The notes below the pieces were generated by a model, which saw only the letters and a list, made by a program, of their open reading frames with translations, made no database searches and had not been told where the DNA came from. Position numbers and translations under genes: made by a program. Shown piece by piece: positions 1 through 8,661 of a stretch of DNA of 64,000 bases. Each line of letters begins with the position of its first letter. Within the stretch, counting starts at the first letter, position 1. The stretch spans positions 129,573-193,572 of the forward strand of contig NZ_LMOB01000002.1 of the NCBI RefSeq assembly GCF_001423185.1, written 5' to 3'. This DNA is from Plantibacter sp. Leaf314. Its GTDB lineage: Bacteria; Actinomycetota; Actinomycetes; Actinomycetales; Microbacteriaceae.

Positions 1-1592
1 TTGACCGCGACGACGATCGGCACGTTGGCAGCCTGGGCGTGGTTCAACGCCTCGACCGTCTGCGGCATGATGCCGTCATCGGCCGCGACCACGAGGATCG
101 CGATGTCGGTGACCTGCGCACCACGAGCACGCATGGCGGTGAACGCCTCGTGACCCGGGGTGTCGATGAAGGTGATCGGACGTTCGAGACCTTCGTGCTC
201 GGCGACGACCTGGTACGCACCGATGTGCTGGGTGATGCCACCGGCTTCGCCGGCCACCACGTTCGCGTTCCGGATGGCGTCGAGCAGGCGCGTCTTACCG
301 TGGTCGACGTGACCCATGACGGTGACCACGGGAGGACGGATGGCGAGGTCCTCGTCGGACTCGTCCTCCAGCTCCTGATCGAGGTCGATGTCGAAGCCTT
401 CGAGCAGCTCCCTGTCCTCGTCCTCGGGCGAGACCATCTGGATCTTGTAGCCGAGCTCGGAACCGAGCACGTCGAAGGTGGCCTCGTCGAGGGACTCCGT
501 CGCCGTCGCCATCTCACCGAGGTGGAAGAGCACGGTGACGAGGTTGCCGGGGCTGGCGTCGATCTTGTCGGCGAAGTCCGAGATGGACGCACCGCGACGC
601 AGACGGACGATGGTGCTGCCGTCACCGCGGGGAACGCTCACACCGCCGAGCGACGGGGCTTCCCGCAGCTCGAATTCGGCCCTCTTCGTCCGCTTCGACT
701 TGCGTGCCTTGCTCTTGCCGCCACCGCGACCGAAGGCACCTGCGGTACCACCGCCGGGTCCGCGACCACGACCGCCGCCGCCACCTGGGCGACCGGCGAA
801 CCCGCCTGCGGGGGCTCCACCAGGAGCGCCACCGGGACGGAAGCCGCCACCCGCACCGGCACCGCCGGGACGGAAGCCGCCGGCACCGCCGGGACGGCCT
901 GCGCCACCCGGACGACCGGGACCGCCGGGACGCTGGCCCTGGCCGACGCCCGGACGGGGCGAGCCGGGGCGAGGAGCCTGCGGACGAGGGATGTTGCTGG
1001 GGTTCGGACGCTGACCCATGCCCTGCGCCGCGGCGAAGGGGTTGTTGCCCGGACGCGGCGTGCCGGTGGGGCGCTGACCCATGCCCTGCGACGACGCGAA
1101 GGGGTTGTTGCCCGGACGCGGCGCGCCCGGACGGGGACCGCCGGGCTTGGCGGCGTCGCCGGACGGGGCGTCACCGGCGGCCGGGGTGGCAGCCGGAGTC
1201 GCGGGAGCGGCCGGGGCGGCAGCCTCGGGCGTCTCCGCCACGGGGGCGGGAGCGGCCGGGGCCTTCGGGCCGGGTGCAGCCTGCTTCGGCGCCGGAGCAG
1301 CCGGAGCCGCAGCCTTGGGAGCGGGTGCGGCGGGGGCCGGAGCCTTCGGCGCGGCGGGTCCCGGGGTCGGGGCGCCGGGGGTGGCCGGACGCTTGGCCGG
1401 GGCGGCGGGGGCCGCAGCGGCCTTGGCGCCCTCTGCCTCGAGGGCGGCGCGCAGCTTGCGGGCCACCGGGGGTTCGATACTGGAAGACGGTCCCTTGACG
1501 AACTCGCCCAATTCCTTGAGCTTCGCCATGGCGATCTTGCTGTCTACTCCGAGTTCGGATGCGATCTCGTGTACACGTGGTTTTGCAGCCAC
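1..1592 (-). CDS. infB: Translation initiation factor IF-2 (partial, 3' end outside window)
   Basis: IF-2 is the GTPase that brings initiator tRNA to the 30S subunit and promotes subunit joining. The GTG start at 1592 has an AGGAG ribosome site just upstream and opens with an IF2_N helical domain (begins [18 protein letters not shown]). A long low-complexity region rich in Pro, Gly, Ala and Arg follows (about residues 60-320). The GTPase P-loop GHVDHGKT lies at residues 427-434 and the G3 motif DTPGH follows; the frame runs off the window just before the NKxD motif, so about 530 residues are visible of a protein that is normally about 900 or more. It is the last gene visible of nusA-ylxR-infB, all on the minus strand. 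Identification is secure; only the C-terminal half is missing because of the window edge. Confidence 0.97.
   Translation of the reverse strand, partial: MAAKPRVHEIASELGVDSKIAMAKLKELGEFVKGPSSSIEPPVARKLRAALEAEGAKAAAAPAAPAKRPATPGAPTPGPAAPKAPAPAAPAPKAAAPAAPAPKQAAPGPKAPAAPAPVAETPEAAAPAAPATPAATPAAGDAPSGDAAKPGGPRPGAPRPGNNPFASSQGMGQRPTGTPRPGNNPFAAAQGMGQRPNPSNIPRPQAPRPGSPRPGVGQGQRPGGPGRPGGAGRPGGAGGFRPGGAGAGGGFRPGGAPGGAPAGGFAGRPGGGGGRGRGPGGGTAGAFGRGGGKSKARKSKRTKRAEFELREAPSLGGVSVPRGDGSTIVRLRRGASISDFADKIDASPGNLVTVLFHLGEMATATESLDEATFDVLGSELGYKIQMVSPEDEDRELLEGFDIDLDQELEDESDEDLAIRPPVVTVMGHVDHGKTRLLDAIRNANVVAGEAGGITQHIGAYQVVAEHEGLERPITFIDTPGHEAFTAMRARGAQVTDIAILVVAADDGIMPQTVEALNHAQAANVPIVVAV
1009..1123. repeat. 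Two 52-bp direct repeats inside the infB low-complexity region
   Basis: Copies at 1009-1060 and 1072-1123 differ at only a few bases and recur with a 63-bp (21-codon) period. They encode the peptide [17 protein letters not shown] twice in the Pro/Gly-rich linker of IF-2. In-frame, so it changes linker length rather than breaking the gene. Confidence 0.85.
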
Positions 1593-1867
1593 AATTCTCC
1601 TGTCTGAGCTTGCACCCAGGCAGGGGCAAGCGTTAGTGGTGGACGGTGCTCATTTCGAGCCGCTCATGAGTTGTCCATTAGCCGTTCAGCCTGTTCTCTC
1701 GGAATGCCGGGCCGGATGGCACGGCAGCAGGATGTCGGCCCGGGATCCGGGCCTCGTACCTGCGGTGGGAAGCACGGTGTGCGCCGAAGCGCTCTCACGT
1801 GCAAGGTCCATCGTACACCCCGAGCCTGGGTGCCGGCTCACCGCCCGGCCGATCCGCGCGGATCGGC

Positions 1868-2140
1868 TCAGTCTGCGGCCGGTGCGTCCGCGGCGACCGT
1901 CGCGACGGCCGCGAGGACCGCGTCGACCCCTGGGCCCACGGTCAACCGCAACGCCCGGGTGAACGCACGCCGGTGCACCGCCTGCTCGACGCAGGCGGTG
2001 GTCGGGTGCACCCAGGAGCCTCGGCCCGGCAGGCGCTGAGCCACGTCGGGGACGAGTTCTCCCTCGATCGCCACCACGCGGAGCAGGGCCGAGCGCGGCT
2101 CGCGATGACGACAGCCGACGCAGGTCCGCACCGGTTCCAT
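1868..2140 (-). CDS. ylxR: YlxR family RNA-binding protein (DUF448; RnpM)
   Basis: Small basic protein of 90 residues lying between nusA and infB, the conserved place for YlxR. The family signature TCVGCR is at residues 6-11, and GRGSWVHP followed by C and an RRAFTRALR stretch forms the putative RNA-binding face. In Bacillus the homologue (RnpM) binds and modulates RNase P RNA; whether this applies here is inference. The stop codon of nusA lies only 5 bases upstream, so it is almost certainly cotranscribed with nusA. There are 275 bases between this gene and infB, an unusually long gap for the operon, with no feature I recognise. Confidence 0.93.
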   Translation of the reverse strand: MEPVRTCVGCRHREPRSALLRVVAIEGELVPDVAQRLPGRGSWVHPTTACVEQAVHRRAFTRALRLTVGPGVDAVLAAVATVAADAPAAD

Positions 2141-2145
2141 CCGGA

Positions 2146-3147
2146 TCAGTCCGATTCGAGGATCGAGTCCGGCTGGATGTCGATCTTCGCGCCGGTGAGC
2201 TTCGCGGCCAGACGGGCGTTCTGCCCCTCCTTGCCGATCGCGAGCGACAGCTGGTAGTCCGGGACGAGCGCGCGGACGGCCTTGAGCGACTGGTCGATCA
2301 CGTACGAGCTCGTGACCTTGGCCGGCGAGAGCGCGTTCGCGACGAAGGTCGGCAGGTCCGGCGAGTAGTCCACGATGTCGATCTTCTCGGCCCCGAGCTC
2401 GTCGGTGACGGCACGGACACGACGCCCGAGCTCACCGATGCAGGCGCCCTTGGCGTTGATGCTCGGGTCGTTCGCCTTCACGGCGATCTTCGTGCGGTGG
2501 CCGGCCTCGCGGGCGAGCGACACGATCTCGACGATGCCGGAGGCGATCTCCGGGACCTCGAGCGCGAACAGCTTGCGGACGAGACCCGGGTGCGTGCGCG
2601 ACACGGTGATCTGCGGACCCTTCAGGCCCTTCGACACACTCGTGACGTAGACCCGGATGCGCGCTCCGTGGGGGTACTCCTCACCGGCGACCTGCTCCTC
2701 GGGCGGCAGCATCGCCTCGATCGTGCCGAGGTCGACGTGGATCATGCGCGGGTTCGGGCCCTGCTGGATGACGCCGGCGATGATGTCGCCCTCGCGTCCC
2801 TTGAACTCGCCGAGCACCGCGTCGTCCTGGATGTCGCGGAGGCGCTGGAAGATGACCTGCTTGGCGGCGAAGGCGGCGATGCGACCGAAGTCGTCCGGCG
2901 TGCTCTCCGCCTCGCCGATGAGGACGCCCTCGTCGTCGAACTCCGGGACGAAGACGCCGACGTGGCCGGTCTTGCGGTCGAGCTGGACCCGAGCTGCCGG
3001 CACCTCGGCGCGAGCCACGGGCTCCGCACCCTCCGTGCTCTTCAGGTACGCACTCAGGATGGCCTGCTCGATGATCACGACGAGCTCCTCGAAGGGGATC
3101 TCCTTCTCGCGTTCGATCGACTTCAACAAACCGAGATCGATGTCCAT
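2146..3147 (-). CDS. nusA: Transcription termination/antitermination factor NusA
   Basis: NusA binds RNA polymerase and nascent RNA and controls pausing, termination and antitermination. The 333 residues fit the actinobacterial form: N-terminal polymerase-binding domain (about 1-110), S1 domain (about 115-185), and two KH domains (about 190-325, with the GxxG-type GACIGELGRR and AIGKEGQNARLAAKL), ending shortly after KH2 without the acidic C-terminal repeats of enterobacteria. A strong GAGGAGG ribosome site lies 5 bases before the ATG. The gene upstream is a divergent histidine kinase, so rimP, which precedes nusA in many bacteria, is not at this place. Confidence 0.97.
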   Translation of the reverse strand: MDIDLGLLKSIEREKEIPFEELVVIIEQAILSAYLKSTEGAEPVARAEVPAARVQLDRKTGHVGVFVPEFDDEGVLIGEAESTPDDFGRIAAFAAKQVIFQRLRDIQDDAVLGEFKGREGDIIAGVIQQGPNPRMIHVDLGTIEAMLPPEEQVAGEEYPHGARIRVYVTSVSKGLKGPQITVSRTHPGLVRKLFALEVPEIASGIVEIVSLAREAGHRTKIAVKANDPSINAKGACIGELGRRVRAVTDELGAEKIDIVDYSPDLPTFVANALSPAKVTSSYVIDQSLKAVRALVPDYQLSLAIGKEGQNARLAAKLTGAKIDIQPDSILESD

Positions 3148-3342
3148 CGATGGCCTCCTCTATTCAACTGATGGTGCCGCGGCAGGACGTGCAGCGGCAC
3201 GACGGGCATGCTGCTGCCGTGCTGCCGAACCCGTCTGTCTACGGTACCGGATGCCGACGGGTACGTCATCCACCGAGCTGGGAAGCGGCCGCGCGTCGAG
3301 GAGGCCGGCTCCCCCGGCTCGACCGCCGCTTCGAGCGGGTGA

Positions 3343-3348
3343 CATGAT
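3343..3348 (+). promoter_or_regulatory. Predicted leaderless -10 (CATGAT) of the 3355 kinase gene
   Basis: CATGAT sits 6 bases before the ATG at 3355 and no Shine-Dalgarno sequence is present, so transcription is predicted to start at or next to the start codon. Part of a window-wide pattern of close -10 boxes. Confidence 0.5.
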
Positions 3349-3354
3349 TGCCCC

Positions 3355-5025
3355 ATGGTCTTTGGCGAGCTGCGGAACGTCATGCGGAGCACGCGGGTGC
3401 GGATCCTCGTCGCGATCCTGGTCGCGACGACGCTCGCGATGACGCTCGTCGGCGTGTCGACCTACACGCTCGGACGCCAGCAGACCCTGGCGACGATCGA
3501 CGCCCGACTGGAGCACAGCGCCGAACTCATCGCCTTCATGGTCGTCGGGTCGGGGAACTCGGCCGACGCCCCGGCGACCAGCGACGCAGCCGTCGACGCG
3601 GTCATGCGCCGCTGGATCTTCGCCGAGGACGAGACCGCCGTCGGCGTCCGCGCGGACGGCTCGACCGTCCCGCCGAGTGCTCCCTCCGCCTTCCGCCTCG
3701 ACGACGACCCGGCACTCCTCGACGCCATCACCGCACGCGCGTCGCGCGGCGTGGTGACGGGCGAGGCCGACGGCCAGCGCACCGTGCGGTACGCGATCAT
3801 CCCGGTGCAGGTCGTCGGCGACCCGAACGTGGCGCACGTCGTCATCGCCACCGACGTCCACGCCGCCCTCGCCGAATCGCGCGGAGTGCTCGCCGTCGAG
3901 ATCGTCGTCGCCGTCGTCTGCCTCCTCCTGCTGGGGCTCGTCGGCTGGCAGCTCGCGGGCGGGCTGCTCCATCCCATCAGGCTGCTCCGGGACGCCGCGG
4001 CGCGCATCACGGAATCCGACCTCGACGAGCGGATCCCGGTCGTCGGCCGGGACGACGTCTCCGAGCTCACCAGGACGGTGAACGGGATGTTGGACCGCCT
4101 CGACGAGGCCTTCACGAGCCAACGTCAGCTGCTCGACGACGTCGGTCACGAGCTGAAGACGCCGCTGACCATCGTTCGTGGACACCTCGAACTCCTCGAC
4201 CCGTCCGACCCGGCGGACGTGGCGGCCACCCGCGACCTCGCACTCGACGAGCTCGACCGCATGAGCTCTCTGGTCGCCGACATCACGGAGCTCTCGACCG
4301 CCGGCCTGGCCTCGACCCTCGATCGCGAGCCGGTCGACGTCGCATCGTTCACCGCCTCCGTGCACGACAAGGCGACGGCGATCTCGACCGACCACACCTG
4401 GGTCCTCGGCGACCAGGCCGAACTCACCGTCGACGTCGACTCCGGCCGACTCGCGCAGGCCTGGCTGCAGCTCGCCGACAACGCGGCGAAGTACTCGCCG
4501 TCCGGCTCGACGATCGTCGTCTCGAGCCGGTTCGACGAGTCGGACGACCCGGCACTCGTCCTCTCGGTCTCCGACGAGGGTCCAGGCGTTCCCGAGGCGC
4601 TCCGCGAGCGCATCTTCGACCGGTTCACGCGCGTCAGCGGCGGGCGCGGGGTCGCCGGCTCCGGCCTCGGGCTGTCGATCGTGCAGGCCATCGCCGCCGC
4701 GCACGGCGGTTGGGCCGAGGTCGAGGACGGCGACGGACCCGGCTCCGTCTTCAGCATCCGGCTCCCGCTCGCGGTCGCCGAGGACGACGAGGACGCCGAC
4801 ACGGCCGTCGAGCTCGATCCCGACGAGACCGCGGCGATCCCCCGGGACGCGATGGCGCAGGCGATCGCCCTCCGCGAGGCGCAGGCGGCCATGGAGGCGC
4901 AGGCCGCCATGGAGGCCACGGCGTCACCGACGGAGCCGTCAACGGTGCACGTGGAGCCGGTGGACGACTTCCCCGACCTCGTCGACACCTCGGCACGGCG
5001 TCGGCCGACGGAGGACGGCTCATGA
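3355..5025 (+). CDS. Two-component sensor histidine kinase (HAMP-HisKA-HATPase)
   Basis: Membrane sensor kinase of 556 residues. A first transmembrane helix (about 17-37), an extracytoplasmic sensor loop of about 140 residues and a second helix (about 181-203) are followed by a HAMP linker, a HisKA domain with phospho-acceptor H265 in GHELKTPLT, and a HATPase domain with an N box (DNAAKYSPSG), DEGPGVP and GSGLGLSIV motifs. After the catalytic core there is an unusual tail of about 75 residues, acidic and Ala-rich, containing a duplicated AQAAME unit. Its stop overlaps the start of the response regulator by 4 bases (ATGA), so the pair is translationally coupled. The signal sensed cannot be read from the sequence. 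Confidence 0.93.
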   Translation: MVFGELRNVMRSTRVRILVAILVATTLAMTLVGVSTYTLGRQQTLATIDARLEHSAELIAFMVVGSGNSADAPATSDAAVDAVMRRWIFAEDETAVGVRADGSTVPPSAPSAFRLDDDPALLDAITARASRGVVTGEADGQRTVRYAIIPVQVVGDPNVAHVVIATDVHAALAESRGVLAVEIVVAVVCLLLLGLVGWQLAGGLLHPIRLLRDAAARITESDLDERIPVVGRDDVSELTRTVNGMLDRLDEAFTSQRQLLDDVGHELKTPLTIVRGHLELLDPSDPADVAATRDLALDELDRMSSLVADITELSTAGLASTLDREPVDVASFTASVHDKATAISTDHTWVLGDQAELTVDVDSGRLAQAWLQLADNAAKYSPSGSTIVVSSRFDESDDPALVLSVSDEGPGVPEALRERIFDRFTRVSGGRGVAGSGLGLSIVQAIAAAHGGWAEVEDGDGPGSVFSIRLPLAVAEDDEDADTAVELDPDETAAIPRDAMAQAIALREAQAAMEAQAAMEATASPTEPSTVHVEPVDDFPDLVDTSARRRPTEDGS

Positions 5026-5699
5026 GCCGGATCCTGGTCGCCGAGGACGAGACGCGCATCTCCGCGTTCGTCAGCAAGGGCCTCCGCGCCGCCGGACACA
5101 CGGCCGACGTGACCGTCGACGGTTCGCAGGTCGTCGAGCTCGCCGAGAGCGGGGACTTCGACCTGCTCGTCCTCGACATCGGGTTGCCGGGCGTGGACGG
5201 CTTCGAGGTGCTCAGGCGGCTGCGTGACGACGGCAGCGAACTCCCCGTCATCATCCTCACCGCCCGCGACTCCGCCCGCGACCTCGTCGCGGGTCTCGAC
5301 GGGGGCGCGAACGACTACATGTCCAAGCCGTTCCGGTTCGAGGAGCTGCTCGCCCGCATCCGCCGCCGGCTGGCCGAGCGAGGGGCGACCGCCCCCGCCG
5401 CGGTCGAGGAGCGTCTGATCGTCGGGCGGCTCGAACTGGAACTCCGCGAGCGCCGGGTGCTCGTCGACGGCGTCCCCGTGGAACTCTCCACCCGGGAGTT
5501 CGCCCTCGCCGAGGAGTTCTTCCGTCACCCCGACCAGGTGCTCAGCCGCGAGGAACTCCTCAGCCGCGTGTGGGGCTACGACTTCGACCCCGGCTCCAAC
5601 GTCGTCGACGTCTACGTGCGCTACCTGCGGAACAAGATCGGCAAGGACGCCATCGCCACCGTCCGAGGAGCGGGCTACCGGCTCAGCACCAGACGGTGA
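5022..5699 (+). CDS. OmpR/PhoB-family response regulator
   Basis: DNA-binding response regulator of 225 residues, partner of the kinase just upstream. The receiver domain (1-120) has the acidic pocket (E8, D9), phospho-acceptor D52 in VLDIGLPG, T and K (MSKPF) switch residues. The C-terminal winged helix (about 128-225) has the typical ELSTREF, SREELLSRVWG and VDVYVRYLRNKIG segments ending GAGYRL. The ATG overlaps the kinase stop, which fixes the start. The first codons are close in sequence to MtrA/PrrA-like regulators, but target genes are unknown. Confidence 0.94.
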   Translation: MSRILVAEDETRISAFVSKGLRAAGHTADVTVDGSQVVELAESGDFDLLVLDIGLPGVDGFEVLRRLRDDGSELPVIILTARDSARDLVAGLDGGANDYMSKPFRFEELLARIRRRLAERGATAPAAVEERLIVGRLELELRERRVLVDGVPVELSTREFALAEEFFRHPDQVLSREELLSRVWGYDFDPGSNVVDVYVRYLRNKIGKDAIATVRGAGYRLSTRR

Positions 5700-5710
5700 C
5701 GGCCGTCACC
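5695..5710. terminator. Palindrome between convergent genes (possible terminator)
   Basis: GGTGACGGCCGTCACC is a perfect 16-base palindrome that begins inside the stop-codon region of the response regulator and lies 36 bases from the convergent proS end. It could form a 6-bp stem with a 4-base loop. No T-run follows, so the assignment is tentative. Confidence 0.4.
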
Positions 5711-5746
5711 CGACGAGGATGACGACCGTCGACGTGCTGGCCTCGG

Positions 5747-7504
5747 CTAGAGCGACAGCTCGCTGATCGCGACGCGTTCCTTCGTCCCCGCGGCGCGGTC
5801 CCAGAGTTCGACGAAGCCCTCGGTGGCCTCACGGCCGACGACCACGACCACCGGGACACCGATCAGTTCGGCGTCACCGAACTTGACGCCAGGAGACACC
5901 TTGCCGGTGCGGTCGTCGTACAGGACGTCCTTGCCGGAGGCCTCGAGCGACGCGACGAGGGACTCGGCAACCTCGAAGATGGCCGCATCGCGACCGGCGG
6001 CGACCACATGGACGTCGAACGGCGCCACGGCCTTCGGCCAGATGAGTCCGCGCTCGTCGTTGTTGCCCTCGGCGATGATCGCGAGGATGCGGGTGATGCC
6101 GATGCCGTAGGAGCCCATCGTCACCGTCACGAGCTTGCCGTTCTCGTCGAGCACCTTGAGACCGAGGGCCTCCGCGTACTTGCGTCCGAGTTGGAAGACG
6201 TGACCGATCTCCATGCCGCGTGCGAGTTCGACCGGACCCGAGCCGTCGGGTGCGGGGTCACCGGCGCGGACCTCCGCGGCCTCCACGAAGCCGTCGGCCG
6301 TGAAGTCGCGCCCGGCGACGAGACCCATGACGTGCTGCTGGTCGACGTTCGCCCCCGTGATCCACTGGGTGCCGTCGACGACGCGCGGGTCGAGCAGATA
6401 CCGGATGTCCGTGGCCGACTCCTCGCCGAGGACGGGGCCCTGCGGGGACCACGGACCGATGTAGCCCTTGACCAGGCCGGTGTGCTTCGCGAAGTCCGCG
6501 TCGGTGGCCGCTTCGACCTCGGCCGGGCTGAAGGCGACCTCGACCCGCTTGAGGTCGACGTCGCGGTCGCCGGGGAGCCCGATGACGACGAGCTCGCGCG
6601 TGCCGTCGAGGTGGGTGAGCGCCAGGACGACGTTCTTCAGCGTGTCGGCAGCCGTCCACGGACGGCCGTCGTCGCGCGGGTGGCGGTCGTTCGCGAGGTC
6701 GACGAGGGTCGCGATCGTCGGGGTGTCCGGCGAGTCGAACACGGTCGCCGGGGCGAGTCCGTCGACGGGACGGGCCTCGGGGACCTCGGTGGTGTATGCC
6801 TCGACGTTCGCGGCGTACCCGCCGGCCGAACGGACGAAGGTGTCCTCACCGACCACGGTGGGGTGCAGGAACTCCTCGCTCCGCGAACCGCCCATCGCTC
6901 CCGCGTCCGCCTGGACGATCACGTACTCGAGACCGAGGCGGGTGAAGATGCGCTCGTAGGCATCCCGCTGCGCCTGGTAGCTCGCGTCGAGCCCGGCGTC
7001 CGTGACGTCGAAGGAGTAGGCGTCCTTCATCGTGAACTCGCGGCCTCGGAGCAGGCCGGCCCGGGGCCGGGCCTCATCCCGGTACTTGTCCTGGATCTGG
7101 AAGATCGACAGCGGCAGGTCCTTGTAGGACGAGTAGAGGTCCTTCACCAGGAGGGTGAAGACCTCCTCGTGCGTCGGCGCGAGCAGGTAGTCGGCCCCCT
7201 TGCGGTCCTGGAGCCGGAACAGCGCGTCGCCGTACTCCTCCCACCGCCCGGTGACCTCGTAGGGCTCGCGAGGCAGCAGCGCGGGGAAGTGCACCTCGAA
7301 CGCGCCGGCGTTCGCCATCTCCTCGCGGACGATGGCCTCGATCTTGTTCTTGACCCGCAGCCCGAGCGGGAGCCAGGCGAAGACACCCGGTGCCTGGCGG
7401 CGGATGTACCCCGCCCGCACCAGCAGGCGGTGACTCGTCACCTCCGCATCGGAGGGGTCTTCACGGAGCGTACGGAGGAAGAAGTTCGAAAGGCGCGTAA
7501 CCAC
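5747..7504 (-). CDS. proS: Prolyl-tRNA synthetase
   Basis: Class II synthetase that charges tRNA-Pro, 585 residues, the length of the bacterial-type ProRS with the editing (INS) insertion. Motif 1 region ([19 protein letters not shown]), motif 2 ([20 protein letters not shown], split by a DEARPR core) and motif 3 ([12 protein letters not shown]) are all visible, as is the anticodon-binding domain at the C-terminus. The YbaK-like editing region spans roughly residues 225-400. The GTG start at 7504 is preceded by TAGCAT at a 6-base distance with no ribosome site, indicating a leaderless mRNA. It is convergent with the upstream two-component pair and followed on the same strand side by the Bat-like operon. 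Confidence 0.97.
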   Translation of the reverse strand: MVTRLSNFFLRTLREDPSDAEVTSHRLLVRAGYIRRQAPGVFAWLPLGLRVKNKIEAIVREEMANAGAFEVHFPALLPREPYEVTGRWEEYGDALFRLQDRKGADYLLAPTHEEVFTLLVKDLYSSYKDLPLSIFQIQDKYRDEARPRAGLLRGREFTMKDAYSFDVTDAGLDASYQAQRDAYERIFTRLGLEYVIVQADAGAMGGSRSEEFLHPTVVGEDTFVRSAGGYAANVEAYTTEVPEARPVDGLAPATVFDSPDTPTIATLVDLANDRHPRDDGRPWTAADTLKNVVLALTHLDGTRELVVIGLPGDRDVDLKRVEVAFSPAEVEAATDADFAKHTGLVKGYIGPWSPQGPVLGEESATDIRYLLDPRVVDGTQWITGANVDQQHVMGLVAGRDFTADGFVEAAEVRAGDPAPDGSGPVELARGMEIGHVFQLGRKYAEALGLKVLDENGKLVTVTMGSYGIGITRILAIIAEGNNDERGLIWPKAVAPFDVHVVAAGRDAAIFEVAESLVASLEASGKDVLYDDRTGKVSPGVKFGDAELIGVPVVVVVGREATEGFVELWDRAAGTKERVAISELSL

Positions 7505-7510
7505 CTGTCC

Positions 7511-7516
7511 ATGCTA
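7511..7516 (-). promoter_or_regulatory. Predicted leaderless -10 (TAGCAT) of proS
   Basis: On the minus strand TAGCAT is separated from the proS GTG (7504) by six bases. No Shine-Dalgarno match lies between them. Confidence 0.5.
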
Positions 7517-7545
7517 GTCCGTCGTGGCGCGGGCGCCCCTGACCC

Positions 7546-8661
7546 CTACCAGGGGCGCTCGGCGAAGTTGCCGTTGTCGTTGTTCCGCCCGCGGTTCCTC
7601 GCGTCCTCGGTGGACTTGTCCTGCTGCGCGTCCTGGCCGGAGTCCTTCAGACGGTCGACCTTGCCGTCGACCTCGCTGTCGCCCGTGCCACTCGATCCGC
7701 CCGAGTCGCCGTCGCCCTGGCCGGTGTCCGAGGGATCCTGCTGGTCCTGCCCGCCGGAGCGGTCGCGCTGGTCCGCCGCATCCTCGCGCTTCCGGTCGAT
7801 GCGGTCGCCCGTGTCCTTGAGGTTCTCGCCGGGCGTGCCCTTGGGGTCGATGACGTCGGGCTGCTGCCCGGCTCCGCCTTGATCGCCTTGATCACCCTGG
7901 TCACCCTGGTCGCCCTGGCCACCCTGATCGCCCTGATCGCCCTGATTACCCTGGTCGCCCTGGCCACCCTGCTCGCCCTGGTCATCTTGGCCGCCCTGAT
8001 CGCCCTGGTTGCCCTGCCCACCCTGATCACCCTGGTCGCCCTGTCCACCGGCGTCCTGCTGATCCTGTTGGTCCTGCTGGTCCTGCTGGTCCTGCTGGTC
8101 CGACCCGCCCTCGAAGCAGTCCTCGCCCTCGTCGACGATGCGCTTCGCCGTGTCGTACAGGTTGATGGCGCCCTGGAAGAACTGACCCTTCACGTACTCG
8201 TCGGCCTGCGTCTCGTACGCCCGCGCCAGGTTGACCCGGACGATGCACGAGGTCTCCTCGGTGGGCGCGAGTTCGAGCGCTTTCGCGAGGTCGTCGGTCC
8301 CCTGCACCCAGTCCTGCCCGACGGCGGCGGCGGTGCCGCGGTCGAACCAGGCGATCCACGGCTCGACGACGTTCGCCGTCTGGAGGTGTGCAGCGCTCAG
8401 CTGCGCCCCGGAATAGTCCTCGGCGCGGTACCCAGAGATCGCCGCCTGGGCCACGACCGGCAAGCTGACGAGTTTGACGCCGACGGCGAGCGCGACGAGG
8501 ACGAGCGGCAGCGACCACCAGAAGAGTCGACGGCGCAAGCGGGCCACCTCGCTCGGAGCCAACGGTCGACGCCGCGGTTCCTCGATCAGGGGCCGTGGCT
8601 CCGGACTGCGCGGCTCGGCCTCGACCCGGTCGGACTGCACACGATCGTCGAAGAGCGTCAT
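7546..8661 (-). CDS. Membrane-anchored TPR-like protein with Gly-X-Gln repeat tail (BatC-like position)
   Basis: Protein of 371 residues with a cytoplasmic Arg-rich N-terminus, one transmembrane helix (about 47-66), an extracytoplasmic helical region (about 70-180) that looks like degenerate tetratricopeptide repeats (DDLAKALELAPTEE, ARAYETQADEY, FFQGAINLYDTA), then a low-complexity tail. The tail has a QQD run (188-203) followed by about 20 Gly-X-Gln triplets (205-266), then an Asp/Gln/Gly-rich C-terminus. It starts 4 bases inside the end of the second VWA gene and is the last gene of the MoxR-VWA operon, where Bat operons carry a TPR protein (BatC). Function is inferred from position only. 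The proline-free repeat may be a flexible spacer rather than a collagen helix. Confidence 0.75.
   Translation of the reverse strand: MTLFDDRVQSDRVEAEPRSPEPRPLIEEPRRRPLAPSEVARLRRRLFWWSLPLVLVALAVGVKLVSLPVVAQAAISGYRAEDYSGAQLSAAHLQTANVVEPWIAWFDRGTAAAVGQDWVQGTDDLAKALELAPTEETSCIVRVNLARAYETQADEYVKGQFFQGAINLYDTAKRIVDEGEDCFEGGSDQQDQQDQQDQQDQQDAGGQGDQGDQGGQGNQGDQGGQDDQGEQGGQGDQGNQGDQGDQGGQGDQGDQGDQGDQGGAGQQPDVIDPKGTPGENLKDTGDRIDRKREDAADQRDRSGGQDQQDPSDTGQGDGDSGGSSGTGDSEVDGKVDRLKDSGQDAQQDKSTEDARNRGRNNDNGNFAERPW
7864..8100. repeat. Triplet/nonamer coding repeat (QQD and Gly-X-Gln tracts)
   Basis: On the coding (minus) strand the region is an imperfect tandem array encoding QQD units (8053-8100) then G-[D/G/N/E]-Q units (7864-8049). 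The array is in frame and should be prone to slippage, giving length variation between strains. It generates long spurious open frames on the opposite strand. Confidence 0.9.

Noticed and set aside
3348..5699. Single plus-strand frame of 783 codons ending with the response regulator
   Set aside because: Only its last 225 codons are the regulator; the upstream part is an out-of-frame reading of the kinase gene, so there is no fusion protein.
6008..7882. Plus-strand open frame of 624 codons opposite proS
   Set aside because: Antisense shadow; proS is unambiguous on the other strand.
7864..8100. Possible CRISPR-like or satellite array
   Set aside because: The short-period repeat is in frame inside a gene, with no spacers of constant length and no cas genes nearby.
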